From the NCBI RefSeq assembly GCF_965215655.1, contig NZ_OZ244111.1, positions 2,914,001 through 2,978,000 on the forward strand: a stretch of DNA of 64,000 bases, written 5' to 3'. Within the stretch, counting starts at the first letter, position 1. Each line of letters opens with the position of its first letter. This DNA comes from Nioella sp965215655 (lineage in GTDB: Bacteria; Pseudomonadota; Alphaproteobacteria; Rhodobacterales; Rhodobacteraceae). Made by a program: the position numbers and the translations under genes. This document shows positions 42,917 to 51,602 of this stretch, piece by piece. The notes below the pieces were generated by a model, which was not told where the DNA came from, did not search any database, and was given only the letters and a program-made list of their open reading frames with translations.

Positions 42917-42927
42917 GGACGAGGACC

Positions 42928-44271
42928 ATGAGCGATCAAGACCACAAGATCCCCCGCACCGTCCCCATTCAGTCGGCGACATTTTCCAACCCGATCAACG
43001 CCGAGATCCGCCGCGCGGCGGCGACCGGTATCTATGACATTCGCGGCGGCGGCGCGAAACGGCGGGTGCCGCATTTCGACGACCTGCTGTTTCTTGGGGC
43101 GTCCGTCTCGCGCTATCCGCTGGAGGGCTATCGTGAGCGCTGCGACACCTCGGTGACGCTTGGCACCCGCTTCGCCAAGAACCCCATCAAACTCGACATC
43201 CCGATCACCATCGCAGGCATGAGTTTCGGCGCGCTGTCGGCGCAGGCGAAAGAGGCGCTTGGGCGCGGGGCCAGCGCGGCGGGGACATCCACCACCACAG
43301 GCGACGGCGGCATGACGCCAGAGGAACGCGGCCATTCCAGCAAACTGGTCTATCAATACCTGCCCTCGCGCTACGGGATGAACCCCGATGACCTGCGCAA
43401 GGCCGATGCCATTGAAATCGTCGTGGGTCAGGGTGCCAAACCCGGCGGCGGCGGCATGTTGCTGGGGCAGAAGATCAGCGATCGGGTGGCCGAAATGCGC
43501 ACGCTGCCCAAGGGGATCGACCAGCGATCCGCCTGCCGTCACCCCGACTGGACCGGCCCGGATGACCTAGAGATCAAGATCCTCGAACTGCGCGAAATCA
43601 CCGGCTGGCGGGTGCCGATCTATGTGAAAGTCGGCGGCACGCGGCCTTATTTCGACACCGCTCTGGCGGTGAAGGCCGGGGCCGATGTGGTGGTTCTGGA
43701 TGGCATGCAGGGGGGCACAGCAGCCACCCAGGATGTGTTCATCGAACATGTGGGCCTGCCGACGCTGGCCTGCATCCGCCCCGCCGTGCGGGCCTTGCAG
43801 GATCTGGGGTTGCACCGCGAGGTTCAGCTTGTCGTCTCTGGCGGGATCCGCACCGGGGCCGATGTGGCCAAGGCACTGGCGCTTGGCGCGGATGCGGTTG
43901 CCATCGGCACCGCCGCACTGGTCGCGCTTGGCGATAATGACCCGAAATGGGAGGCCGAGTATCAGAAGCTCGGCACCACCACCGGCGCTTATGACGACTG
44001 GCACGAGGGGATGGACCCGGCGGGCATCACCACGCAGGACCCGGTGCTTGCCACCCGGCTCGACCCCGTCGAAGGGGGACGCCGGTTACGCAACTACCTC
44101 AAGGTCATGACGCTGGAGGCCCAGACCATCGCGCGGGCCTGCGGGCACAACCACCTGCACAATCTGGAACCGGAAGACCTCTGCGCCCTGACGATGGAGG
44201 CCGCCGCCATGGCGCAGGTGCCTTTGGCGGGCACCGACTGGTACCCCGGCAAACCGGGCAGCGGATATTGA
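42928..44271 (+). CDS. glxD: FMN-dependent glutamate synthase-like subunit, GlxD/MgsC type
   Basis: 447 residues, the FMN/glutamate synthase barrel: ITIAGMSFGALSAQAKEALGRGA, GDGGMTPEERGHSSKL, QGAKPGGGGMLLGQKIS, and VVLDGMQGGTAATQDVFIEHVGLP. ATG at 42928 with GAGGACGAGG upstream is preferred to the TTG at 42913. Forms either N-methylglutamate from gamma-glutamylmethylamide (MgsC) or glutamate. Eleven bases after glxC. Confidence 0.88.
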   Translation: MSDQDHKIPRTVPIQSATFSNPINAEIRRAAATGIYDIRGGGAKRRVPHFDDLLFLGASVSRYPLEGYRERCDTSVTLGTRFAKNPIKLDIPITIAGMSFGALSAQAKEALGRGASAAGTSTTTGDGGMTPEERGHSSKLVYQYLPSRYGMNPDDLRKADAIEIVVGQGAKPGGGGMLLGQKISDRVAEMRTLPKGIDQRSACRHPDWTGPDDLEIKILELREITGWRVPIYVKVGGTRPYFDTALAVKAGADVVVLDGMQGGTAATQDVFIEHVGLPTLACIRPAVRALQDLGLHREVQLVVSGGIRTGADVAKALALGADAVAIGTAALVALGDNDPKWEAEYQKLGTTTGAYDDWHEGMDPAGITTQDPVLATRLDPVEGGRRLRNYLKVMTLEAQTIARACGHNHLHNLEPEDLCALTMEAAAMAQVPLAGTDWYPGKPGSGY

Positions 44272-44347
44272 GATCAGGCGGCGCGGGGTGTGACCTCGCG
44301 CCGTTTTCACGCATAAAGACAGCAACAGGGAAACGGGAAAAGACGAC

Positions 44348-45676
44348 ATGACACTTGATCTGGCAGCCTACGCAGCAGAGCGCGGCATCAAATATTTCAT
44401 GATCTCCTTCACCGACCTTTTTGGCGGGCAGCGGGCCAAACTGGTGCCCGCGCAGGCGATTGCCGACATGCAGGCGGATGGCGCGGGGTTCGCGGGCTTT
44501 GCCACATGGCTCGACATGACGCCTGCCCATCCCGACATGCTGGCGGTTCCCGATCCATCCTCCGTCATCCAACTGCCCTGGAAGCCAGAGGTCGCCTGGG
44601 TCGCCTCGAACTGCGTGATGGAGGGCGCGGACGTCGCCCAGGCCCCGCGCAATGTGCTGCGCCGTCTGATTGCCGAGTCAGCGGAAATGGGCCTGCATGT
44701 CAAAACCGGGGTGGAAGCCGAGTTCTTCCTGCTCACCGCCGATGGCGAGCAGATTTCCGATGAATACGACACCGCCGCCAAGCCCTGCTACGACCAGCAG
44801 GCGGTGATGCGCCGCTATGACGTGGTGCGCGAAATCTGCGACTACATGCTGGAACTTGGCTGGGGACCCTACCAGAACGACCACGAGGACGCGAATGGCC
44901 AGTTCGAGATGAACTGGGAATTCGACGACGTGCTGGCCACCGCCGACAAGCACAGCTTCTTCAAGTTCATGGTCAAGTCGGTGGCTGAGAAACACGGGCT
45001 GCGCGCGACCTTCATGCCGAAGCCAGTCGAGGGTCTGACCGGCAATGGCTGCCATGTGCATGTCTCTGTCTGGGACGCGCCGGGTGATGCCGCACGCGTC
45101 AATGCCTTCGCCGGCGATGGCGACGGACCGACCGGCGAACTGGGTCTCTCTGCCCCGGGCAAGCATTTCCTGGGCGGCATCATGAGCCACGCCAGCGCAT
45201 TGGCCGCGATCACCAACCCGACCGTGAACAGCTACAAGCGCATCAACGCGCCCCGCACCATGTCGGGGGCCACATGGGCGCCCAATACCGTGACATGGAC
45301 GGGCAACAACCGCACTCACATGGTCCGCGTGCCCGGTCCCGGCCGGTTCGAGCTGCGCCTGCCCGATGGCGCGGCAAACCCCTACCTGCTGCAAGCGGTG
45401 ATCATCGCGGCGGGGCTTGATGGCATCCGCAATGAAGCCGATCCCGGCAAACGCTATGACATCGACATGTATGCCGAAGGCCACAAGGTGCGCGGTGCGC
45501 CGAAACTGCCGCTGAACATGCTGGACGCCCTGCGCGCCTATGATCGCGACAAGGGGTTGAAGGCGGCCATGGGCGAAGAGTTCTCGGCGGCTTTCCTGAA
45601 GCTCAAGCATCAGGAATGGAACGACTTCGTGTCCCATTTCAGCCGATGGGAAAAGGATAACACGCTGGATATCTGA
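44348..45676 (+). CDS. glnT: Glutamine synthetase III-type enzyme (GlnT or gamma-glutamylmethylamide synthetase)
   Basis: 442 residues of the glutamine synthetase fold. MISFTDLFGGQRAKLVPAQAI at the N-terminus, catalytic-domain blocks GVEAEFFLL, NDHEDANGQFEMNW, GNGCHVHVSVWD, NPTVNSYKRINAP and RFELRLPDGAANPYL are visible. It ligates ammonia or methylamine to glutamate using ATP. With glxBCD this would form the N-methylglutamate route, which suits the amine genes nearby; sequence alone does not decide between GlnT and GmaS. Confidence 0.82.
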   Translation: MTLDLAAYAAERGIKYFMISFTDLFGGQRAKLVPAQAIADMQADGAGFAGFATWLDMTPAHPDMLAVPDPSSVIQLPWKPEVAWVASNCVMEGADVAQAPRNVLRRLIAESAEMGLHVKTGVEAEFFLLTADGEQISDEYDTAAKPCYDQQAVMRRYDVVREICDYMLELGWGPYQNDHEDANGQFEMNWEFDDVLATADKHSFFKFMVKSVAEKHGLRATFMPKPVEGLTGNGCHVHVSVWDAPGDAARVNAFAGDGDGPTGELGLSAPGKHFLGGIMSHASALAAITNPTVNSYKRINAPRTMSGATWAPNTVTWTGNNRTHMVRVPGPGRFELRLPDGAANPYLLQAVIIAAGLDGIRNEADPGKRYDIDMYAEGHKVRGAPKLPLNMLDALRAYDRDKGLKAAMGEEFSAAFLKLKHQEWNDFVSHFSRWEKDNTLDI

Positions 45677-45705
45677 TCCGGCAATCTGGGAGGAACGCAA
45701 GGATC

Positions 45706-46746
45706 ATGCCCCGAGACAAGCCAATTCGCTTCGGTTTCCTGCTGCTGCCGGGCTTTCCCATGTCCTGCCTGACCTCGGCGATCGAGCCCCTGCGGGTGGC
45801 CAACGAGATCGCCGAACGCAAGGTCTTCGACTGGTGCCTTGTCAGCGAGGATGGTGGGGCGGTCCGGTCCAGCGCGCGGGTTGGCTTCGATGCCGACTGC
45901 GCCCTGCCCGACGTGGCGGGGCTGGACTACATGTTCCTTCTCAGTGCCCCGGACAGCGCGTTTGCAAGCAGATCCGCCAGCCAAGGCCGGCTGCGGCATC
46001 TGGCGCGGCACGGGTCGGTGCTCGGGGCGATTAGTGGCGGTGTTTTTCCGCTGGCGCGTGCCGGTCTTCTGAACGATCATCGGGTCAGCGTACATTGGTG
46101 CTATCGCGCCGCGTTCGTGGCCGAGTTTCCGGCCATCGAGTCCTCCGACGAGGTGATCGTTGTGGATCGCGCCCGTCAGACCGCCTCCGGCTCGGCGGCG
46201 GCGTTCGACCTGATGCTGCATCTGATCGCGGACCGGCTCGGCCCGGATGTGTCCACCGAGGTGGCCTGCTGGTTCCAGCATCCGATCATCCGCAGCACCG
46301 GCGTGCAGCAACGGGTGCCGACATTATACGCCGACAGCACCGTCGATTGCGTACCGGAACCCGTGCGCCGGGCAATCGCGCTGCTCAATGACCATATCGA
46401 GGACACGATCAGCATCTCCGAAGTGGCAGACCGCATGAACATGTCACAGCGTCAGCTGGAACGTCGGTTCAAAAGCGCCACGGGACAAAGCCCGTCCGTC
46501 TATTACCGCACGCTTCGAATGAAGGCCGCGCGGCAGCTGGTGCGGTTTTCGACCCGGTCCATCACCGATATCGCCATCGAGGTCGGATGCACGAATGCGT
46601 CGCAGCTGTCGAAGAATTACAGGTCCGTCTTCGGTCTGTCGCCGTTTGAGGATCGTCGCAACAACGTGGCCTTCCGCGACACCGGGCCGACGAATGGCCA
46701 GACGGCCAGCGCGTTCACGCGCCCGGCATTCTCTCTTCGGCAGTAA
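45706..46746 (+). CDS. glxA: GlxA family AraC-type regulator
   Basis: 346 residues: N-terminal DJ-1/PfpI-like domain (IRFGFLLLPGFPMSCLTSAIEPLRVANEIA) and C-terminal double helix-turn-helix (ISEVADRMNMSQRQLERRFKSATGQSP ... ITDIAIEVGCTNASQLSKNYRSVFGLSP). Relatives respond to glycine betaine, carnitine or other quaternary amines. It follows glnT by 29 bases. Confidence 0.92.
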   Translation: MPRDKPIRFGFLLLPGFPMSCLTSAIEPLRVANEIAERKVFDWCLVSEDGGAVRSSARVGFDADCALPDVAGLDYMFLLSAPDSAFASRSASQGRLRHLARHGSVLGAISGGVFPLARAGLLNDHRVSVHWCYRAAFVAEFPAIESSDEVIVVDRARQTASGSAAAFDLMLHLIADRLGPDVSTEVACWFQHPIIRSTGVQQRVPTLYADSTVDCVPEPVRRAIALLNDHIEDTISISEVADRMNMSQRQLERRFKSATGQSPSVYYRTLRMKAARQLVRFSTRSITDIAIEVGCTNASQLSKNYRSVFGLSPFEDRRNNVAFRDTGPTNGQTASAFTRPAFSLRQ

Positions 46747-46789
46747 CCAAGCAGGGAGTGCTTGAAACTGCCTTCCTGTTCGCCGTGGA

Positions 46790-47317
46790 TCATCCGCCCA
46801 TGGCATCGACCCGGACCGGCGACATCAGAGAAGCCGTCACCTCGACCAGAACCGGCGCATTGCGGGGCAGGCTCTTCACGCCGACCACGGACCGCGTGTG
46901 CCGTCCCTGATCGCCAAGCATCTCGATCAGGTAGGTGGAGGCGCCGTCGGCAACCGCCGATATGTCCTGAAACCCGTCCTCATGGGCGATATAGCAGGTC
47001 AGTCGCAGAATCCGTCTCAGGTTCTTCAGCCCGCCCGCCGAGTGGTTCAACCAGGCCAGCGCCTGTTCCGCACAGATGCGCGCGGCCATGGCGGCCTCGG
47101 TGCAACCGACCTCGATGCCAACCTTGCCGACAACCGCAAGCTGCCCCGCCTGCTTCGGGATCTGACCGGCCAGAAAGGCAGTCGTGCCGTCGATGATCAC
47201 CAGCTCATAGGGGTATTTCGTCCCTTCCGGTTTGGGCAAGCGACGCGCGACATCGGCAAGATCACCGCGAGGGCCCGTCAGCATTGTTCTCATCCGGCTT
47301 GGGTTCGGCTCAGTCAC
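46790..47317 (-). CDS. RidA family protein (long YjgF-like group)
   Basis: 175 residues. Segments such as LVIIDGTTAFLAGQIPK, EQALAWLNHSAGGLKNLRRILRLTCYIA and HTRSVVGVKSLPRNAPVLVEVTASL show the chorismate-mutase-like Rid fold; unlike the fused RidA at 29823, the Arg before Ser (HTRS) is present. Starts could also be M9 or M12. It overlaps the end of the TRAP permease gene by eight bases and is therefore coupled to that transporter; enamine/imine clearance after uptake is a reasonable inference. Confidence 0.82.
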   Translation of the reverse strand: MTEPNPSRMRTMLTGPRGDLADVARRLPKPEGTKYPYELVIIDGTTAFLAGQIPKQAGQLAVVGKVGIEVGCTEAAMAARICAEQALAWLNHSAGGLKNLRRILRLTCYIAHEDGFQDISAVADGASTYLIEMLGDQGRHTRSVVGVKSLPRNAPVLVEVTASLMSPVRVDAMGG

Positions 47318-49205
47318 GGGGCTCTCCTTTCAGGCGATGCAGGGACCAGCCCGACCACTGGATCGACCAGACGCCGATACACAGGAAGATGGCGACTGCG
47401 CTAAGAACATGGTTCGGGGCGATCAGCAGGGCCGCCGCGAGCAACAGCATGCCTCGACCGATCCAGCCAAGCGCCCGGCCGCCAAGCCACCCCGTCAGGG
47501 CGATGGACAGACACACGATGGCGGCCCCGGATCGTGACAACACCTCCAGCAGTTCACCCCATCCGCCCTGCCCCAGAAGCACCGGATTGGCGACGAACAG
47601 GAAGGGGATGACATAGGCGGGCATGCCCAATGCGAAGGCGCGCCACCCGACCGAGGTGGAACTCGATCCCGCTATCGGCGCGGCAGCGAAGGCCGCCACC
47701 GCCACGGGCGGGGTGATCTGGCCCAGAACAGCATAGTAGAACACGAACAGATGCGCCGACAGCGGCGTCGCACCAAGCTCGACCAGCGCGGGGGCAACCA
47801 GCGTGGCCTGGATGATATAGGCGGGCGTCGTCGGCATCCCCATGCCGAAGATGAAGGCCGCGATCATGGCAAGAAAAAGCGCGGCGTAGAGATTGCCATT
47901 GGCGAAGGCGATCACAAGGCTGCTGAAGCGGAACCCGAGACCGGAAATCTGGACGATGCCAACGATGATCCCAGCTGAGGCGCAGGCAATGGCAACCGTC
48001 ACGGCGGCACGGGCCCCGAGGTTCAACCCTTCTGCCAGCACCATGGGCGACACCCAGGTCGAGCGCCGCAGGAACGGCGTCACCAGCGTTGCCACCACGC
48101 CGTAGAAGGCCGACAGGCTGGGGGTGTAGCCCATCATGAGGAACGAGGTGATCACCACCAGGGGCAAGATGAAGGTCCAGCCCGCCGAGAATTCCCGCAT
48201 CGTCGCGCCCTTTTCGACGCGCTCCAGCGGTTGCAAACCGTGCTTGAGCGCTTCCCAGTGGACCGCCACGAACAGTGACAGGAAGAACAGAACGGCGGGC
48301 AATGCGGCGGCGGTGATCACCTCCTGGTAGTTGATGCCCAGAATTGCCGCCATCAGGAAGGCGGCGGCGCCCATGATCGGCGGCGTGATCTGCCCGCCGG
48401 TCGATGCCACGGCCTCGACAGCGCCCGCGAAGGTCTTGGGGTAGCCGAGTTTCTTCATCATCGGGATGGTGATCGCCCCGGTGGTCGCGACATTGGCCAC
48501 GGAACTGCCCGACATCATGCCCATCAGGGCACTGGCCACCACGGCCATCTTGGCCGGACCGCCCCGCGTCGCGCCGGTCGCGGCCTTGGTGACATTGACG
48601 AAGAAATCGCCGCCGCCGATCACCTGCAAGAGCGCGCCGAACACCACGAAGAGAAAGATGAAACTGGTGGACACCCCAAGCGCGACCCCGAAGATGCCTT
48701 CGAAGCTGAAATACATCTGGTCCACGAACTCGTTGAGGTCCACGCCGCTATGGGCCAGCGGTCTGAGAAACCCGATATGGCGCAGTTCCGGTCCGATGAA
48801 GCCGTAGAGAATGAAGATCAGGCACAGCGCCGTAATCGCCATGCCCAGCGCGCGCCGGGTCAGTTCCAGCACCACAACGATGGTGCCGATTGCGACGAAC
48901 AGTTCAATCGGCGCCGCATCCCGCGTCCAAGGCGGACGCACAACGATCGACGCGTGATTGACGACAAGGTAGCCCAGGCAGACGACCGAAAGCGCGATCA
49001 GGGCGAGGTCGACCGCCTTCCGAACCGTACCTCCCTTCATTCCATAGATCAGGAATCCGATCACCAGCGCCAGCAGCAGATGCGTCCCGCGCACGATCAG
49101 ATCGGGAAACAGGGTCAGGGGCGAGGCGACGAGAAGATGGAAAAGCGCCATCGTCACCGCCAGCACCGTCACCGTTCTCTCCAGGGGGATGGGCATTGGG
49201 GTCAC
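47310..49205 (-). CDS. TRAP transporter fused permease (4TM/12TM), TAXI type
   Basis: 631-residue inner-membrane protein with about 16-18 hydrophobic segments, combining the small and large TRAP subunits as TAXI-linked systems do. Blocks VNVTKAATGATRGGPAKMAVVASALMGMMSGSSVANVATTGAITIPMMKKLGY and FGMGMPTTPAYIIQATLVAPAL are DctM hallmarks. Works with the TAXI binding protein encoded just upstream. Confidence 0.93.
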   Translation of the reverse strand: MTPMPIPLERTVTVLAVTMALFHLLVASPLTLFPDLIVRGTHLLLALVIGFLIYGMKGGTVRKAVDLALIALSVVCLGYLVVNHASIVVRPPWTRDAAPIELFVAIGTIVVVLELTRRALGMAITALCLIFILYGFIGPELRHIGFLRPLAHSGVDLNEFVDQMYFSFEGIFGVALGVSTSFIFLFVVFGALLQVIGGGDFFVNVTKAATGATRGGPAKMAVVASALMGMMSGSSVANVATTGAITIPMMKKLGYPKTFAGAVEAVASTGGQITPPIMGAAAFLMAAILGINYQEVITAAALPAVLFFLSLFVAVHWEALKHGLQPLERVEKGATMREFSAGWTFILPLVVITSFLMMGYTPSLSAFYGVVATLVTPFLRRSTWVSPMVLAEGLNLGARAAVTVAIACASAGIIVGIVQISGLGFRFSSLVIAFANGNLYAALFLAMIAAFIFGMGMPTTPAYIIQATLVAPALVELGATPLSAHLFVFYYAVLGQITPPVAVAAFAAAPIAGSSSTSVGWRAFALGMPAYVIPFLFVANPVLLGQGGWGELLEVLSRSGAAIVCLSIALTGWLGGRALGWIGRGMLLLAAALLIAPNHVLSAVAIFLCIGVWSIQWSGWSLHRLKGEPRD

Positions 49206-49268
49206 CTAAGCTTCGCTGCGGGCATCACTGGCCCGCCAGCCGTAAACATCGGACATAAGGGGGGCAGA

Positions 49269-49305
49269 GGTCACGAGCGGCAATAGAGCATCACCGCTCG
49301 TGACC
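49269..49305 (-). terminator. Long perfect stem-loop between TAXI protein and TRAP permease genes
   Basis: GGTCACGAGCGG (49269-49280) and CCGCTCGTGACC (49294-49305) make a 12-bp perfect stem with a 13-base loop, 9 bases after the TAXI stop on the minus strand. Probably limits or stabilises transcript so the binding protein is made in excess. Confidence 0.6.
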
Positions 49306-49314
49306 CGATCTGTC

Positions 49315-50325
49315 TCAGTTCAGTTGCGGCGCATCCATCGGGATGCCCTGCTCTTCATAGAACCGGGCCGCGCCGGGGTGGATCGGCACAAACATGCCAC
49401 GTCCTGCGGTGTCCTGCTCGATATATTGCAGCAGGGCATGGGTCTGCTGGAACCTCTCGAGGTTGTTCCAGATCGCAGAGGTTACCCGGTAGGCCGTGTC
49501 GTCGCTCATGTCGTCGGAGGCGAACAGGAAGGTCGTGGTCCCAACGGTCAGGGCCGGTTCGCTCTGGCCTTGATAGAGCCCCACGGGCAGGGTGACTTCC
49601 GCGAAGCCCGCACCGTGCAGGTCCAGGTATTCCGCCACACGCGCCTCATCCAGCGACAGCACCCGGATCTCACGCGCCGTTTCCGTGGCCAGAACCGTGG
49701 AATGGGGATAGAGCGCAACCCACATCACCGCATCCAGCTGGCCGTCCCGCAAGGCGCTTTGCGACTCCGCCCAGCTCAGCGGATGCACCTGGCCGCCACC
49801 GGCCTCGATATCCTCGATGCTCATGTCATAGACCGACAACAGGTTGTTGAAGGCCAGCCACGATGTCTGGCCGGGCTGGCCGGCGCTGATCTGGCGACCG
49901 ACCAGATCCTCGACCGAGTGAATGTCGGAATCGGCATCGACCCAGATCTGGATCGCGCTCGGGAAGAAGGTCATCAGCCCGCGCACATTCTGGATCGGGC
50001 TGTCAGGGGTCGCCGGGTCGCGCCCGGCCCAGGCATCCGCCGCGTTGCTGGCAGAGGTGATGCCCAGATCGACATCGCCCGACGACACCCGCAACAGGTT
50101 GGGGCCGGATCCGCCGGGCTGCACGCCGATGATGCTGTCTGCAAACTCGCCGCGCAACAGATCGCCAAGGCCGGTTGCGACCACGTTGAAGGTGCCACCG
50201 CTTGGGCCACCGCCGATATTCAGAAAGTCAGGATCCTGCGCAAAACCCGGTGAGGTCACGGACAAGGCGAAAGCGAAGCTGCCTGCCGCAGCAAGCAATC
50301 CGCGTCGATTGATCGAATTAGTCAT
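49315..50325 (-). CDS. TAXI family TRAP transporter solute-binding protein
   Basis: 336 residues. Signal peptide begins NRRGLLAAAGSFAFALSV and ends FAQ; mature FLNIGGGPSGGTFNVVATGLGDLLR is the TAXI signature. Start ATG 50325 follows AGGAGGACTTCCC. Binds an unknown ligand in the periplasm; glutamate or glutamine analogues and aromatic acids are known for a few relatives. An AT-rich leader (50371-50455) holds its promoter. Confidence 0.92.
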   Translation of the reverse strand: MTNSINRRGLLAAAGSFAFALSVTSPGFAQDPDFLNIGGGPSGGTFNVVATGLGDLLRGEFADSIIGVQPGGSGPNLLRVSSGDVDLGITSASNAADAWAGRDPATPDSPIQNVRGLMTFFPSAIQIWVDADSDIHSVEDLVGRQISAGQPGQTSWLAFNNLLSVYDMSIEDIEAGGGQVHPLSWAESQSALRDGQLDAVMWVALYPHSTVLATETAREIRVLSLDEARVAEYLDLHGAGFAEVTLPVGLYQGQSEPALTVGTTTFLFASDDMSDDTAYRVTSAIWNNLERFQQTHALLQYIEQDTAGRGMFVPIHPGAARFYEEQGIPMDAPQLN

Positions 50326-50370
50326 GGGAAGTCCTCCTGGTTCGGATACCCCATGGGACACATGATTCAA

Positions 50371-50455
50371 CGAATTGTGCTAAGTATTTTATGAGCATTT
50401 CTAATATAAAATGATCATCTATAAGCAAATCGAATAAAAAGATAACCCGCCGGTA
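50371..50455 (-). promoter_or_regulatory. AT-rich promoter region upstream of the TAXI gene
   Basis: 85 bases with clearly lower GC than the surroundings, full of TATTTTAT, TAATATAAAATG and AATAAAAAG runs. It separates the LysR stop from the TAXI leader and is the likely start of the transporter transcript and LysR target. I cannot fix the exact -10/-35 pair. Confidence 0.45.
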
Positions 50456-51370
50456 TCAATGCGCCGCCGGTTTTTCCCATCTGGGCCTGAGCGTTTCCTT
50501 CATATGCTCCACGAAATGCTCGGCTGCGGGCGTCAGGGATCGCCCCTGTCGGGTGATCAACCCAAGCTCGCGAAACAGCGGCGGGTTCAGAAGGGTTCGG
50601 AAAACCACGTCGTTCTCGATCGGGTTCACCGACATTTTCGGCAGCGCTGCAATCCCCAGATTGGTCTTCAGAAGCGACAGAACCGTCGCGATATTCGACA
50701 CCTCGATCCAGGGAGAACTGACGTTGTCAGGCTGATCGACCAATGTGTCCAGCAACGGTCGCAACCCCGTATCGGCGGCGAAGGAGATGAACGGATACCC
50801 GGCCAGGTCTTTCCAGGTCAGCGGGCCCGTTTCCCCGGCCAGGGGGTGCGACTTGTGAACGACCGCCCCGAACGGATCGCGCAGCAAGGGTTCGAACTGC
50901 ACCCCCGCAACGTGATCGGTCCGCCCTGCCACCCCCAGATCGACCTCGCCGCTGAGCACACGGTCACACACACCTGTGGAATTGTCATCGCGCAAGGAAA
51001 TGCGGGTCTTGGGAAAGGCCGCGGAAAAGCTTTGAATCGTGCGCGGAAGAACAACCGTGGCGACCGAGGGCAGCACCGCCACCGCGACACTGCCTTGTGT
51101 CCCGTCCGCGGCGGCGTGAAAATCGGCCAGCGTTGTATCGAGGTCGTTCAGCGTGCGCTCGATCCCCGGCAGAAAGGTCGCGCTGGCCTTGGTCAGGGCC
51201 AGAACTTTCGTGGACCGGTCGAACAGCTTCAGGCCAAGGGCCTCTTCCAGTTGCCGGATCGCCATTGTCACCGACGGCTGCGAGGTGCCAAGCCGCTCTG
51301 CCGCGCGGGTGAACGACCCTTCCCGCGAGACCGCCACGAAGGCCCGAAGCTGTGCGAGGGTAATCTTCAT
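50456..51370 (-). CDS. LysR family regulator
   Basis: 304 residues: helix-turn-helix in KITLAQLRAFVAVSREGSFTRAAERLGTSQPSVTMAIRQLEEALG, linker helix, then the two-lobed effector domain (SVAVAVLPSVATVVLPRTIQSF). Lies upstream of the TRAP genes on the same strand and divergent from the decarboxylase gene, so it may control either or both. Confidence 0.93.
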   Translation of the reverse strand: MKITLAQLRAFVAVSREGSFTRAAERLGTSQPSVTMAIRQLEEALGLKLFDRSTKVLALTKASATFLPGIERTLNDLDTTLADFHAAADGTQGSVAVAVLPSVATVVLPRTIQSFSAAFPKTRISLRDDNSTGVCDRVLSGEVDLGVAGRTDHVAGVQFEPLLRDPFGAVVHKSHPLAGETGPLTWKDLAGYPFISFAADTGLRPLLDTLVDQPDNVSSPWIEVSNIATVLSLLKTNLGIAALPKMSVNPIENDVVFRTLLNPPLFRELGLITRQGRSLTPAAEHFVEHMKETLRPRWEKPAAH

Positions 51371-51602
51371 CCTGTTCGCGCCGTCCTTCAGTTTCGCGGG
51401 GGATGTCCCCGCGACAAAGCTGACGGCAGCAGGCCGGATTGTCGATTCCTTCTTTGCGCCTCTGCGCTGGCCCTCATCCCGACCACGCGTGTTTCAGGTC
51501 TCTTGGGCGCATGTAACGGCAGATCGGACTGAGAGGCGTGATGCACTTGTGCAAGGTCACACGCTCTGGAACAGTCGCCCGGTGAACACAGGGAGCAAAG
51601 CG

